NCBI GenBank assembly: GCA_012295275.1
Contig: CM022672.1
Location: 14,918,625 to 14,982,624, forward strand
Length of the DNA: 64,000 nt
DNA from: Chrysomallon squamiferum
Taxonomy: Eukaryota; Mollusca; Gastropoda; Neomphalida; Peltospiridae
Direction: 5' to 3'
This document shows positions 1 through 12,240 of the stretch, piece by piece. A model generated the notes under the pieces. That model searched no databases and was not told where the DNA came from. It worked only from the letters and a program-made list of their open reading frames with translations. The position numbers were made by a program, and so were the translations under genes. Numbering within the stretch: position 1 is the stretch's first letter; each line of letters starts with the position of its first letter.

Positions 1-656
1 AAACTACTTTTTTAGAATAAAAAATTCATAGCATTTTTAAGTGAAATTTAAAAACAATCTTTAGATATTTATAAACAGAGTTATTCTTCTATATATGTGC
101 CATTTTTTCCTCTCATTTTCTCCACCTTTGAGAACATTTCATGATTCCATCCTCACAGAACCTGACAGCTTTCAAGGTTATGAACTCGTCTAAATGCTAA
201 TAACTTTTGTTCCAACCCAGTATATTCTCAGGTCAGTTGGTTGGAACAAATGTCTTTTTATGGTAGTGGCGTTCTAGCTGTTTTGCTTACTCAAGGCTGT
301 TGTGTGATAGGTCTCAGAATCTGTTTTCTTCAGTGCATGTACTGGGCTGATTCTTATTTTTTTTATAGCCAGAAGAAATCATATGGTTTATTGTGCTTTC
401 CTACGAATGGGAAGGTGGATATAAAATATCATTTGCTGGTGATAAAATAAGAAGAGCTCGTCATGTGGTGTCAGCAGTTCTTTAGTTTTATTATATGTAT
501 GGTTTTTAATAACTTGTATAATGATGTTGTAAAATGATAGATTAAATGTTGAGTGTATTGATAAATAAAACAAACCTTTCTTGATTTTATAACAGTTTTG
601 GCATTGACTAAATTCTGTGTGTTTTCAAGACAAAATTCTTATGTTGTTCTTACGTT

Positions 657-830
657 GTATGGTTACATAGATGCCAGGTAAACTTGAAATAACAGAGCAT
701 TGTATAATACAAAATCTTTTATTCTTATCATGAACATAGCACAGGTTTCAGTGTCAGGGATAAAGTATTTGTGGTGAATGATTGTCGTCTTGATTATTTA
801 CATATCTGCATCTTTAATAAATAACTGTTG
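657..830 (+). repeat. Decayed duplicate of TMEM230 exon end plus intron start
   Basis: The segment beginning GGTTACATAGATGCCAGGTAA matches the exon end and donor at about 1981–2005. Similarity continues through the following intron, sharing blocks such as ACATAGCACAGGTTTCAGTGT and TGTGGTGAAT, to roughly 2150. The exonic part upstream of GGTTACATAG has decayed, and one C of the exon end is missing. It is best read as an old local segmental duplication of the 3' end of the exon and about 150 bp of intron, not as a functional exon. Confidence 0.75.
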
Positions 831-967
831 TTACAGTAAATAAAAAATCCACAACAGTCATGTTGGAAACTGTTATCTGTCAAGTATTATATGATGGTGA
901 AAGTGTGTTTTAAAGACAGGTCAGTAAATCCAGCTGTGTGGTGAAGCTTGAACATTAAAGAAAATTA

Positions 968-1002
968 ACGTGCTAATCCGAGTTAGCTGTTGTGAAGTAC
1001 GT
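968..1002. repeat. 35-nt element with complementary ends, copy 1
   Basis: ACGTGCTAATCCGAG...TGTGAAGTACGT matches 12473–12507 at 29 of 35 positions without gaps. The ends (ACGTGCT.. / ..AGTACGT) can pair imperfectly. Confidence 0.6.
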
Positions 1003-1876
1003 TTACGATGGGCACACTTTCTGACAGGTCAGCGGGCGTGTCTGTCTCAGAAGCTGTGTGTTTGATGTTTAACCATGTTATACCAGCTAAGATTTGATTA
1101 TTGAATTCAAATATTCTGAACAGCTGTTCCTGTATTAAGTTTATATTATTATGACACAGAGGTTAATCTACTTTCTTTATCAAACCCTAATGTCAAACTC
1201 TGAAGTATTTGAGTTGGTTGGTATTTTTATTGTTGACTGTTGTTACTTCTCTTTATGTTATTTAAATTTTATTAATAATTTTATTACTGACTTTAAAGTG
1301 CTGAAATTATTTTCACACAATTTTTTTTTTAGACAAGTTTATATACATTAGCATTTTTTGCATTGGGATTGATTAATTATTTGCTATTATTATATATTTT
1401 TTTTAAGAAAAGCAAACAATTCTTAAATTTAAATTATTTAGAAGATAATTTATTATTGTACTTTTTTCTTTTGATTTTGATATCTGACTAGTGAAAACAA
1501 ATACTCAGTTGTTACTGTAAGTGAAGGATGAATTCAAACTGTGTCGTTGGTAATATGAAAATGGTATACAGACAGCTTACTTATATTTAGTGTATTTTCA
1601 GGTTATTGTTGTTTCATGCAATTACTTGTTATTATTAACAGAATAAAACTATAAACGTAGTCGGAGAATGCTTGAAAATGGACATTTTCTTTTTTGTCAT
1701 AATGTCATTTTATATTCAGAAATATGAAAATAATAGTAAAAAGAGAGAGCTAAGAAAATATGTAAACAAAATCAAACTAGCATAACCTAAAAGACTGAGT
1801 ATAACAGAGCTAAGTCATTGCATCCTCAGTCATTTGTGAATTTTTGAAATGATACGTTGTTTGTGTTCATCCACAG

Positions 1877-2468
1877 TTTCAGAAACCACCACCTAAGGTG
1901 CCTTACAAAGCCATTGCCCTAGCCACTATTCTGTTTTTGGGTGGAACTGCCTTGATTGTGCTTGGGGCTCTGCTTCTTGCTGGTTACATAGATGCCCAGG
2001 TAAACTGAAAATAACAGAACATTGTAAAATACAGTATTTGTATTTTTATCTTATAGTCACAAACATAGCACAGGTTTCAGTGTAAGTGATATGGTATTTG
2101 TGGTGAATAATTGTCCTACTGATCATTTACATCTCTACATCTTTAAAACAAAGTACTGACAGGGATATATAGCTATGTGCTTGATATTAAAATTATTATT
2201 AAACTGGAACCAGTTTTAGAACTGAATTTATGTAAAGAAGTACTACTTTATTTTCATATCAAAACAGTTTCAGTCATTACATGACATATTTACAGAGATG
2301 CACACACACAATTTGGATATATAATTTACTTTAAAAAAATTAAAAATAGCAATAGATAAAATATTAACCCAATTAAAAAAAAAAAAACATTACACAACTA
2401 TTTTGCTAGTTTCAGTTTTTGTTATGATTATTATTACGTGAAGATGATGATGATGATGATGATGATTA

Positions 2469-2525
<57 letters not shown>

Positions 2526-2727
2526 TTTATCCCTTTATTTACCTTCAGTTTGATTTTATTTTTTTAATAATTGTTTTTTTATGTTTCAGTATTCTGACAG
2601 GACATGGCCTGTTTTACTGATTGGAGTTGTGATGTTTATTCCTGGGTTCTATCATGTCAGGATAGCTTACTATGCATACAAAGGATATGCGGGATATTCA
2701 TACGATGACATTCCAGAATTTGATTAA
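1877..2727 (+). CDS. TMEM230: TMEM230-like transmembrane protein, two C-terminal coding exons (5' partial)
   Basis: Exons 1877–1999 (41 codons) and 2590–2727 (45 codons plus TAA) join in phase 0 and give 86 residues. The first begins [17 protein letters not shown] and contains membrane span 1. The second begins [12 protein letters not shown], contains span 2 ([12 protein letters not shown]) and ends [11 protein letters not shown], the family's signature C terminus. Acceptors (CCACAG, TTTCAG) and donor (GTAAAC) are present. Human TMEM230 has about 120 residues, so about 30 N-terminal residues are missing and probably lie upstream. The family consists of small two-span proteins of secretory, recycling and synaptic vesicles; TMEM230 has been implicated in vesicle traffic. 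The long (ATT)n tract lies just upstream of the last exon. The identification is strong; the 5' limit is unknown. Confidence 0.9.
2438..2530. repeat. GAT/ATT trinucleotide microsatellite in TMEM230 intron
   Basis: A run of GAT repeats passes into a long ATT run (about 2471–2523) that ends about 65 bp before the last TMEM230 exon. The short poly-Met/poly-Ile open frame across it is a repeat artefact. Confidence 0.9.
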
Positions 2728-4356
2728 ACATTTTCACATTTCTTAAATTATAAGATCATTGTTTGGAAATTTGAGCTAGGATGTCTTGAAAACACAATTT
2801 GAACACCATCCTTCACCTGTCTAATGGATTGTGATACAGTCTAACTAAAATAAACACTGATCTTCATACCACTGCAGGCACAGAACATCTATGAACCACT
2901 GATATACCAATAACCTGATCAAAATCTGGCCTCAACCATCAAATATTGCAACCGTTACTCTTTGCTTGAATATTTTTATGTATTTATATTATTTTTGAGA
3001 GGTGTTTCTGTTAATTTTAAAAAGTATTTTTTCTTTACAGAATCTGACTTCAACAGTATTCATTTAATTTTTTGTTGTTAAAAAAACAACACATTGCTGT
3101 AGTCTAATTCTAACATTCCTTTAAAATTTTCATTTTAATTACAAGAATATGTTATTGTATGAAAATTTATTGTTCATAAATTTATAATGAACACAGATGG
3201 CTCTTGTTTTTTTAACCATACAGTAAATATTTAATACAGTTTATCTTGATACTTGTTTTAATATTATTTTATTTGTAGAAATATGGAAAAACAAATGTCT
3301 TTGAAATATGAAATTAATTTGATACTTATATTTTGAAATCCTAAATGTTCTGAAGTGTTCTTACAGATTTATTTCATGAATGAAATTATTATCAGTATTA
3401 TGTATCTGATAAGCTGTATATGAAATAACAATGGAATTTTTTGTTTTGACTTCAGTCCTGCTCTCTTGTTATGTCCTTATATTCCAGAATCAAAAAATTC
3501 TGAAATCTGAAACACTTCTTTCTGGTTGCAAACATTTCTTTTAAGGGATCCTAAACTTCAATATATTTATGAATTTTTCTCTAACATTTTTTTTTTATCA
3601 ATATGCATGAATTTCAAGTTATTGTTTTAACTGATTTTGTGGGAATATTTAAGAATTTAAATCAAAGATTGGCTCTTGTTTCATTGGTTTTATGGTTTTA
3701 CATATAATAACTTCATTTGTAAATCTTTTTTTATTTTATTTGAGGTATGGGATGTATTCTTTCATTAGTTTAAAAAAATTTAATTGCTTAAATAGCATAT
3801 GATAATAATAATCTATGAAATTTTTGTGTACTTAATTTATACAACAAAGCCTCATAGATTACTGAAATGAACAACAGTTGAATACAACACTCAAGCTATT
3901 CCAGTATATCAAAAAGTGTGTTGTATATATTAAATTAAAAGAGTAATAACTATTAATATTATCATGTTTCAAGTGATAGTTAAGTATTTATTTTTGTATT
4001 AAACATTCAGTTTCTGAAACAACATCAGAATATATTCAGATAACTTTAGTTTTGTTTTAACCCAAATTACAATGGATGTGTTTAAAAGTTGTGTTCCACC
4101 AGTTATGCATGGTAAAAATTAAAATTTATTTTCACACATTGATTCTCTCGTATTAATGTTAAATAATAAATATATCAAACTAGGTGGAGTTGTTGTGGGT
4201 CAGTAGTGTGTACTAGTCTTAAATTAAAGTTCGTGGATGAGATTAAAGCCTTGAGATAACATGAAAGTTGACCCAGTTTTGAACCTCGGACATGTCCTGA
4301 ATCAAGGTCATTTCATTATCTTGTTTTGGTTTGTGTAAACATTACCCACTATATGT

Positions 4357-4381
4357 GACTGTTACCGTATAACAGTCTTTC

Positions 4382-4407
<26 letters not shown>
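4357..4407. other. Perfect hairpin followed by a T-run
   Basis: GACTGTTA, a 5-nt loop, then TAACAGTC, followed by TTTC and 26 T. It lies 1.6 kb past the TMEM230 stop. It resembles a terminator-like shape but has no identified RNA gene upstream. Confidence 0.4.
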
Positions 4408-4413
<6 letters not shown>

Positions 4414-5565
4414 ATATTAATATTCCTTTAAAATAAAAAAATTCTTAAAATTATATTTGGGTGCTTTATTTGGTTGAAGAAAGCATTATTTTTTTAAATT
4501 CATGTTTATTTTCTTTTATTCATTATTATAAATGAGGGAAGTTATTAAGGTAATAAAATTATCAAAGAAGTTAAATATAAAATATTGAAAACATGCACCT
4601 CCTTTTTATATTATACAATATCATTTATATTCTAGTCAAATTTTAATTTATTATCTACATAAAACACACTAGAGAATATACATTGAATCTTACATTTAAT
4701 GTTTGAAAATCTATCAAACGTTAAAATTATGAAAATGTATTTTACTCTTGAAAATAAACATTAAAATAAAAATCTTGTTTTTCTTTTCTTTATCATGTAG
4801 AAGAGTATTCTGAAAATACTGATGAATCGGTCAAATAACGACAACTTAAAATTATATACTCTTAAAAAATACCTCACTTTACATGGTTATATTAATGTTA
4901 TTGTTACAGAATCAAAGACATCATAAAGAGAGTCAAGTATGTGAACCAGTGGTGATGCCTAAATAGTATAGAAGACACATCCAGTTTGCATAAACCTAAC
5001 CTAGTCAGTGTTTGCACCTACATTTGGAAGTTCTACAACTCTGCATTCTGAACCCTTGGTTAGTGGGGCATGAAAGACCACATCAACAGTAGAATCCATG
5101 TATCTTATAGCACATTTGACTGGTTCCATGTATAACTGATACTGAAATTTTGTCCAGTTCTGTGTCATTCACGTATCTGACATGTTTCAGGTGGAATCTG
5201 AGATAATGTTTCTGACAAGTACAGAGTAATCCCCTTCCCATGACATCTTCATCTTTGGTTGCTGGTTATTGTCTACCAGTTATTTTTACTGAACGTTAAA
5301 AAACAGTTTTGTTTCTTTTCTTTTTTTATGAGTATATATATATATATATATATATTTACATATTAATATTTAGGATGTAGAACCAAACTGATTTCAAACT
5401 GAGGTCACAGTTTTTAGACAAGTATTTAGATTTCTTGGTACTGGGAAAACAACTTGTGAAGAATTACGTGCAGAATGATAAAATAAAATTTGCAGATCAG
5501 GGTTTATTTGTCAGCATGTTTACATTGCATTAGTACCTCCAAAACATCACCACCAATAGCAACAA

Positions 5566-5566
<1 letters not shown>

Positions 5567-5598
<32 letters not shown>

Positions 5599-6067
5599 AA
5601 GTAACTATAGCTGTAGTAATGATAAGAACAGTGGCATATCTAAGGTTTGGCAAGCAATGAATATGACCTGTATTTTTGAGCTGATTTTATGAAAAAGACA
5701 TCTGAAGGATGAGATCAGATGTTTGGACAGGGATGCAGTTTATGTGCTTTCCACAGGCACTATTGTCCTCAGATAAACTCCTGGATAAGAATCCATTAAT
5801 TCATGCTGACCTACATAAAATGTGTCGACTGTTATCTTGTGTGCTCTTACTTGCGTTGTTGGCTGTAAAACGTGAGTTGACTGTGGCCTTCAGATTTGAT
5901 CTAGTTATTTCAGTGTAGGCCAGCTGCACTTGACAGTCAGATCAATAGATGAAGCAACAGTTGTTAAAAAGCAAGCTGTTTTGAAATAGCAGGTAGATAC
6001 AGCTTACCTTAGCTAGTGGGACTTCTACAGGAGAGAAAAGTAAGTGTGAATTTAACTGGGAAAATTA

Positions 6068-6129
<62 letters not shown>

Positions 6130-6319
6130 TAAAAATAAATAAATAAATAAATAAACAGAAAAAAAATTACTATTATTATTATATTAATATATTTAATTAT
6201 ATCAGTTATTTCTGAACAGGAAACAAATTAAACTTAAATGTGTATGTTAAATACTGCAAAATATATATTTATATATATGCATACATACATGTATATATTA
6301 ATGATACCATGCACTGTTT

Positions 6320-6356
<37 letters not shown>
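5567..6356. repeat. Microsatellite cluster (GTA)n, (AAT)n, (CA)n
   Basis: Three separate tracts: GTA repeats at 5567–5598, AAT repeats at 6070–6124 followed by AAAT repeats to about 6155, and CA repeats at 6321–6356. They lie between TMEM230 and AS3MT copy 1. Confidence 0.9.
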
Positions 6357-6358
<2 letters not shown>

Positions 6359-6579
6359 CAATACATACACATTGAAAACAAATTATAAATAACAATTCAA
6401 ATCACTCTTCACTTTGCATCACTAAATCAAAACTTTATTCAGAAAGAAAATTATTTATCTTTAAAGAACTGTGCAGTTTAAATGCCTTACACAAAATTTT
6501 GAAAATGTATCCTTTGTATCAAAGCATAGTGACTAGCACCGAAAGATCAGTTTTAATAAATCTATTTTTCAGAACTAAG

Positions 6580-9500
6580 ATGGCTGCCACAGATGATAAT
6601 GTCAGAGATGCTGTCAGAGATTATTACGGAAAACGGTTACAATCGTCCAAGGATCTTAAGACAAACACTTGCAAGATAGCGCCATCTGGTTTACCAAAAC
6701 ACATCCGGGATGCCATTGTTGATGTCCATGATGAAGTTGTTAAAAGGTGAAACTAAATCACTTACACGTGTCCATGCACGCATTTATATACACACAATCT
6801 CAAACATACACACATGTACACTCTATATCTACTACAGTGCCACTGAAGGAGATTTTGCAATTATTTAAATTTTTTAATTATTTATGCAAAATGAAGCCTG
6901 AGTAACCTCTAGCAGAGAATAGTTCAGACAGATACATGGAAGGATATCACTGGTTCCCCATCCTAATGTCTAACTGAGCTGTTCTTCACCAGATGATCCT
7001 CAGGATGCACAAAATAATGATGCCTATGTCTACAAAACATGTTTTAAACAAACAAAAACATGCACAGATTTGACTCCACACTGAAATGAACAAATGAATG
7101 TCCTGTGTTTCAGGTATTATGGGTGTGGTCTGGTGATACCTGAGAAGTTGGAAGGGGCAAGGGTTTTGGATCTGGGTAGTGGGTCAGGAAGAGATTGTTT
7201 TGCTATCAGTAAGCTGGTGGGAGAAAATGGATATGTGGTGGGTGTTGATATGACAGATGGGCAGGTGAGAATATTTATTTTATATTTAGGTAATAAAACT
7301 GGAAAAAAAATTTATGGGTTTTTTTTTTAACTTTCTGCATTTGTAGCATTATTTATATAATACATATTTTTTCTCTCTTTTGTACTTTAATTTTAGCTTG
7401 AAATAGCCAGAAATTATATAGATTATCACAAGGAAAAATTTGGCTACAAGGAACCAAATGTGGAGTTTGTAAAAGGATATATAGAAAAACTACCAGATGC
7501 TGGTCTCAAAGAAAATAGTTTTGATATTGTGATGTAAGTATAATTTTAGCTTAGTTTAAGACAATTAATTCTCCTTTCTAGAGTACAGCAAAATATTGAT
7601 AATTTGGCATCCATATATTTTACTGGATGTTAAAATTTGGATTCTGAAATCAAAACCAGCACACACACACACACACACATTGAAGTAGTTAATAATAATT
7701 ATTATACTCTATTTATTTATTTGCCTAATTTATAATTATGCATGATTGGGTTATACAGTTCAAAAATGATTATAAAGATATTATAAATGTAATTTCAGAT
7801 CCAACTGTGTGGTGAATCTGTCTCCAGATAAACTTGCAGTACTGAGGGGAGCCTACAAGGTGCTGAAGGTAAACTTTTTTATTCATATTGGTTTGAAATT
7901 CTCCAGATTGAAAATCCATTTACTGTAAAATGTGAAAATGTATGAAAAGTCTTCTTTTGGGTTCTTTTTTTTTTTTTTTTGGTCAAGTTTATATGAAATC
8001 TTGTAGATTATTTATGGTTATCATTGAGGACTTTGGTTTGTTAGATAATTTATGGTCAAAAACACAGTCCTTAACAGGATGAGAGAAAAGTTTCATGTGT
8101 TTTACTATCTTAATATAAAAACATATTTAAAGCATTGTGTATTCAGATTTATTTTGTTTTCAGGTAGGTGGTGAGGTGTATTTCAGTGACATCTATTGTG
8201 ATTGCCACCTTTCAGAAACAGCCAGAAAACATGAAGTCTTGTGGGGTAAAAACAAAAATGATAATAAACAAAAAATAATAATAATAAATAATAAATAAAG
8301 GATTACAGACATATTTAATACAAATACTATAAGAAACTCTTTCAGCTCTGACACATTTTTGTGTATAATATATAGAAAAACACTGCATAAGAATAATCAA
8401 AATTAATTAAGGTGTTTTTTGTCAACCATCTTTAGCATTGTGTATCCTCCATACTGACTGGCTAATTCATACATGTTCAGCCAACAGCAGAGAGTTTATC
8501 TTAAGACCGATATATTGTCCAAGCATTAAGAATGTTACATCTTTGACCTCATGAAACATAATGTAATAAATATTTAGTGTATTTAGTGAGATTGAGAATG
8601 ATTAACAACAGTTATATTTAACACTTTTTTTGACAATTTGTTAGACAAGAAAAATAGCAAAAAAAAAAAAAAATTTCTAAAGTTTGTTAGGATACGTTTG
8701 TTAGGAAAATGGATCCTGAGCAGTTTCAGGATTTAGTATTAAAAAGCCCCATCTGATTCAGAGCTTAATTTGATGAGTTTGTTATTGAATTATGATTTTA
8801 GGTGAATGTTTGTCTGGTGCTCTGTATTGGAAGGAAATTTTTGATTTGGCTAAAGAAGTTGGATTCAGTACTCCTAGACTGGTTTCTGTATCACCAGTTC
8901 CTGTTACACAACCAGAGTTCATAGAAGTCCTAGGTAAAAAACTAAAAAACAGCATCATAATTTACAAAATTCCTAAATGTTTTACTTCATTTTAAAATTT
9001 ATTTCAAATAAATAATGACAGAAAAATGTTTAAAAAGGATTTTAAGAAAATATAAACTGGAAAGTAAAAACTAAAAAAAAAAAACCAAAGCTTTGAAGAC
9101 TGATCATCTTAGAGCTGCTATTGAATGATAGGAAATGATAACAAAATATTCTTAATTTATAAGATTTTTTTTCCTGACAGGTGAGGCTCAGTTTGTGTCA
9201 GTCACATACAGATTGTTCAAGTTACCAGAGAAGAAAGTAAAAGCTCGCAAAGTCATCTACAATGGTAAAATACTAGGATATGAAGATGAACTGAAGTTTG
9301 ATTTCAGAGTAACATTCAAGGTAAATTGCAAATATGCAAACTGTGTTTAAGGTAACTTAATTATAAAGAACATTTCAGTTAGTCTGTTGCTTTAATACAA
9401 ACAGTACTTCCAGTCAATATTCTAAAACTGATTTATCAAAGACCTTGTTTTGATATATTTTTGGATTTAAGGTATTTCACTGCATATTTAATTTAAATAC

Positions 9501-10131
9501 ATTTAGCATTTATATTAAAAATATGTGTAAAAGCTGTGACAGGCAGTATTTGACAAAATACAGAACAAAAACAAACTAATTTTTTTATTTTGTTTTTCAG
9601 AAAGGAGATGCTGTCGCTGTAGACAGTGAACTTGCCACCATCTTGGACAGTTCAAGATACAAGGACGAGTTTGATTTCCAGCCAGAAGGCAGTCTTGTGC
9701 TGTGAACCAAAGATCCAGATTGTAAGTTATCACTGTTTATTATTAAGACTATAATAATCTGTTTAGCAGTTCTTCTGTATTAAAAGTTAGAGACACAGTA
9801 TTCAGAATTTTGATTAAGTGTCAGAGTGTAGTCAAAATTTCATTTGAGAATGTTATTTAACTGCACATGCTGAACTAATATAATAAAAATATGGAGTTAG
9901 AGGTCACAAAGACTAAATATCATTCCAAAAATAACATCAAGACTAAATGACACTTAATTAAATTACAGAAGATTGTTCCAGGCTTTTGTTGAACATTATA
10001 AAAATATAAATAATAGCAAATTATGACAAGAATGATTTTTGTTTTTAATTCAGGAAATTGATCCATTTGAGTACTTGGAGATACTGAAGAAAGAAGGTCG
10101 ACTACCTGCTACTCCTTCATGTTGTAATTAG
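6580..10131 (+). CDS. AS3MT: Arsenite methyltransferase-like, tandem copy 1, frameshifted near the C terminus
   Basis: Nine exons with the same boundaries as copy 2: 6580–6746, 7114–7264, 7397–7533, 7799–7868, 8164–8245, 8802–8933, 9181–9320, 9601–9721, 10054–10131. Arsenite methyltransferase is a cytosolic enzyme that transfers methyl groups from S-adenosylmethionine to trivalent arsenic. The four cysteines of the family (C31, YYGC60, SNC155, GEC205) and SAM motif I (LDLGSGSGRD) are present. I chose the ATG at 6580 because it follows a TTTTTCAG acceptor and gives a first exon of 167 bp, as in copy 2; the longer open frame from 6499 runs into the intron. Exon 8 is 121 bp instead of 120: an extra T near 9693 leads to TGA at 9703–9705, so translation gives 327 residues and loses the last 31. 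Exon 9 stays open in the ancestral frame, so the lesion is recent or a sequence error. Confidence 0.9.
9691..9705 (+). other. One-base insertion and premature stop in AS3MT copy 1 exon 8
   Basis: Copy 1 reads AGTCTTGTGCTGTGAACC where copy 2 (about 18031–18047) reads AGCTTGTGCTGTGAACC. The extra T changes SLCCEPK to SLVL-stop. The rest of exon 8 is almost identical between the copies, which makes the single insertion stand out. Confidence 0.9.
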
Positions 10132-10162
10132 GCAACGAAGAAAAGTTATTAGGTTATTTTTA

Positions 10163-10168
10163 AATAAA
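10163..10168 (+). terminator. Candidate poly-A signal of AS3MT copy 1
   Basis: AATAAA lies about 30 bp after the ancestral stop codon at 10129–10131. It is the first such signal; other AATAAA hexamers follow, so usage is inferred. Confidence 0.45.
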
Positions 10169-10169
10169 A

Positions 10170-11289
10170 CATTATTAAATAACTCATCACTATACCAGAC
10201 ACATATTTTGATATCTTTACATTATAAATAAAACATAGCAACTGTATACAGGTTGACTACCTCAGATCTTAAATTGACAGAGTATATATATTTTGTAAAA
10301 TAATAATAATTAAATCTTGTGTTATATACAAACAGGATTAAATATTCCTATATATAATTACTTAAGAGATACTTAAAAAAGAAAGGTGGTTTGAGCTATT
10401 TTTGATTTTCAGAAAAGTACTTCCATAATAATTTCTGAAAAACAGAAACATTTGTTTGTTTTTTATCTCCTATATTTGAAGATAATCTTCTCAACAGCAT
10501 AGGAATATGTTTGTATAATGATTATAAATTATGGTGCGACTACATGATTTGTATTTGAAATACTCTTTGCCAGAATCAGCTACCAGCTCATCTTGTTTTG
10601 TGTAAAATTTAAAACATTCAAAATTGAAAGTTTGTCTCATATTATTTCTGGTGAAGGAAAATCAGGGTGCAAGACTTTATGAAGAAAATATATCCATTGA
10701 TTTACATTATACAAATAACGTTTTATATTATACTGCATTTATATGACAGAATAATTTGTTAACTTTTATAATTAATGTTTGATGTTGTTGTATGCAATTA
10801 TTATAATTAATTATATGTGAAAATAAATAAAAATAAAACTCACTTACAATTTATATATTTTTTCAAATTTATAATATAGACAAATAAATAAATAAATACT
10901 GTTTATAAAGCTGATTTACTTTGTGTATTTTGTGAAAAGAAGGGCCTTCAACAATCATGGGTATAAATTTGAAACAAACAAATAAATATAATAACTATTC
11001 AGATACACATTGTATATTTTTATGTTATCCTTCTGACATGCTGTCAATGCATTTTATTTCATCAGTTCATAACTATATTGAATATGTAGAAAAGAAGTTG
11101 GAAGTAAACACTAACATCTGACACTTGAACGTGCCAAAGGTAAACAGACTCCAGATAACTGATTTTCAAATATTAAACACACTGAGATGGAGGTGTTCAT
11201 GGCTGTAACTGTGTTGAGGCAAATGAGGCATATGCCTCATACTGAAATTGATATTTTTTTTAATACAAATATTTTATTTAAAAAAATAC

Positions 11290-11320
<31 letters not shown>

Positions 11321-12110
11321 TACACACATACATACATACATACATATATATATATACACACATACATACATACATATGTCTAGGATCGAGGATTTTATGC
11401 CTTTCAAATGTGTTTCTGCCTCATTTCAAAGTCAGTTATGGCCATGGTGTTGTGTTATCACTTACAAAATAGCTTGTTGTTGATGCATTTATATTAAAAA
11501 TAATAATAATTTTTAAATGATGAAGATAACTGACTGCAACAAATAGTATTTAAAATTGTTTTGATCAGCACAATATGGATACCAGTGTTTCTTTAAAAAA
11601 AAAAAAAAAAAAAAAAAATAACAACAACAAATAACAAACTATTTATCTATAGAATTTGAAAGAACTCTGTAATTTACATATATATATAAAAATAAAATAA
11701 AAATATTTAGTTTTCCTTGTTTAATTTTGAGAAACTGATAAAAAATAAATATCACCTCCAAATTAATTGTGGTGAGTTATTGCTAATAAAGTGTCGCATT
11801 CAATTGTTACTGCTACCATATATTTAAATAAATAAATCGAAAATATTTGCTGCATACATTGACATTGTGAAAATGATAAGTTGCTAAAATTTCTCTAGCT
11901 GGGTATTCACATAAATTCAGTTTAATTGTAGTTCATTGCCTATTCTGTGACTGATACACCCCTTGGCTTGGTTGAGAAAGTGTAAATTGTAAGCCACGGT
12001 ACTGATTCGAACCTTTTTACTCATGGGAGAGAAAAAATATTCTCTGGATTTTTATTTGCAGATTATCTTGTCAACAATGAAGTTTCTTTATATTATATTA
12101 TTAAAAAAAA

Positions 12111-12142
<32 letters not shown>

Positions 12143-12240
12143 AAGAGTTAAGCGCCCAGACAACTGTTAAAACTATTATGTCTTTTAAAATGGTTTAAAA
12201 TTTTATTTTGGAACTTGAACCAGTTGACGAATATTGTATT
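10170..12240. other. Spacer between the two AS3MT genes
   Basis: AT-rich with no supported gene. It holds nested TACA/TATA repeats (11284–11376, about two rounds of a larger unit), a poly-A run (11594–11618) and an AAG run (12117–12140). Short frames over the ACATAC repeat are artefacts. Confidence 0.6.

Larger units (their letters stand above)
1..1876. other. AT-rich stretch upstream of the first recognised TMEM230 exon
   Basis: No coding exon could be supported here. The conserved N-terminal part of TMEM230 is not visible on the plus strand, so this is probably intron or 5' flank, with the first exon(s) left of the window or too diverged to recognise. It contains a partial copy of the downstream exon end and intron (657–830) and one copy of a 35-nt element (968–1002), both listed separately. 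Short open frames here lack splice context and family resemblance. Confidence 0.5.
2728..6572. other. TMEM230 3' UTR and intergenic stretch before AS3MT copy 1
   Basis: AT-rich with no supported gene. The first AATAAA after the TMEM230 stop is at 2849–2854, but several later poly-A signals exist and the true 3' end cannot be chosen. The stretch includes a hairpin followed by a T-run (4357–4407), a GTA-repeat (5567–5598), an AAT-repeat (6070–6124) and a CA-repeat (6321–6356). Non-coding 5' exon(s) of AS3MT copy 1 should lie here, because its first coding exon starts after an acceptor, but I could not define them. Confidence 0.5.

Noticed and set aside
6499-6579. Upstream in-frame ATG extending AS3MT copy 1
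   Set aside because: An acceptor (TTTTTCAG) at 6565–6572 precedes the ATG at 6580, and copy 2 starts at the equivalent position with the same first-exon length; the extension is intronic.
11960-12020. GGTTCGAATC (minus strand) as a tRNA or SINE B-box
   Set aside because: No matching A-box at the right distance and no cloverleaf stems; probably chance.
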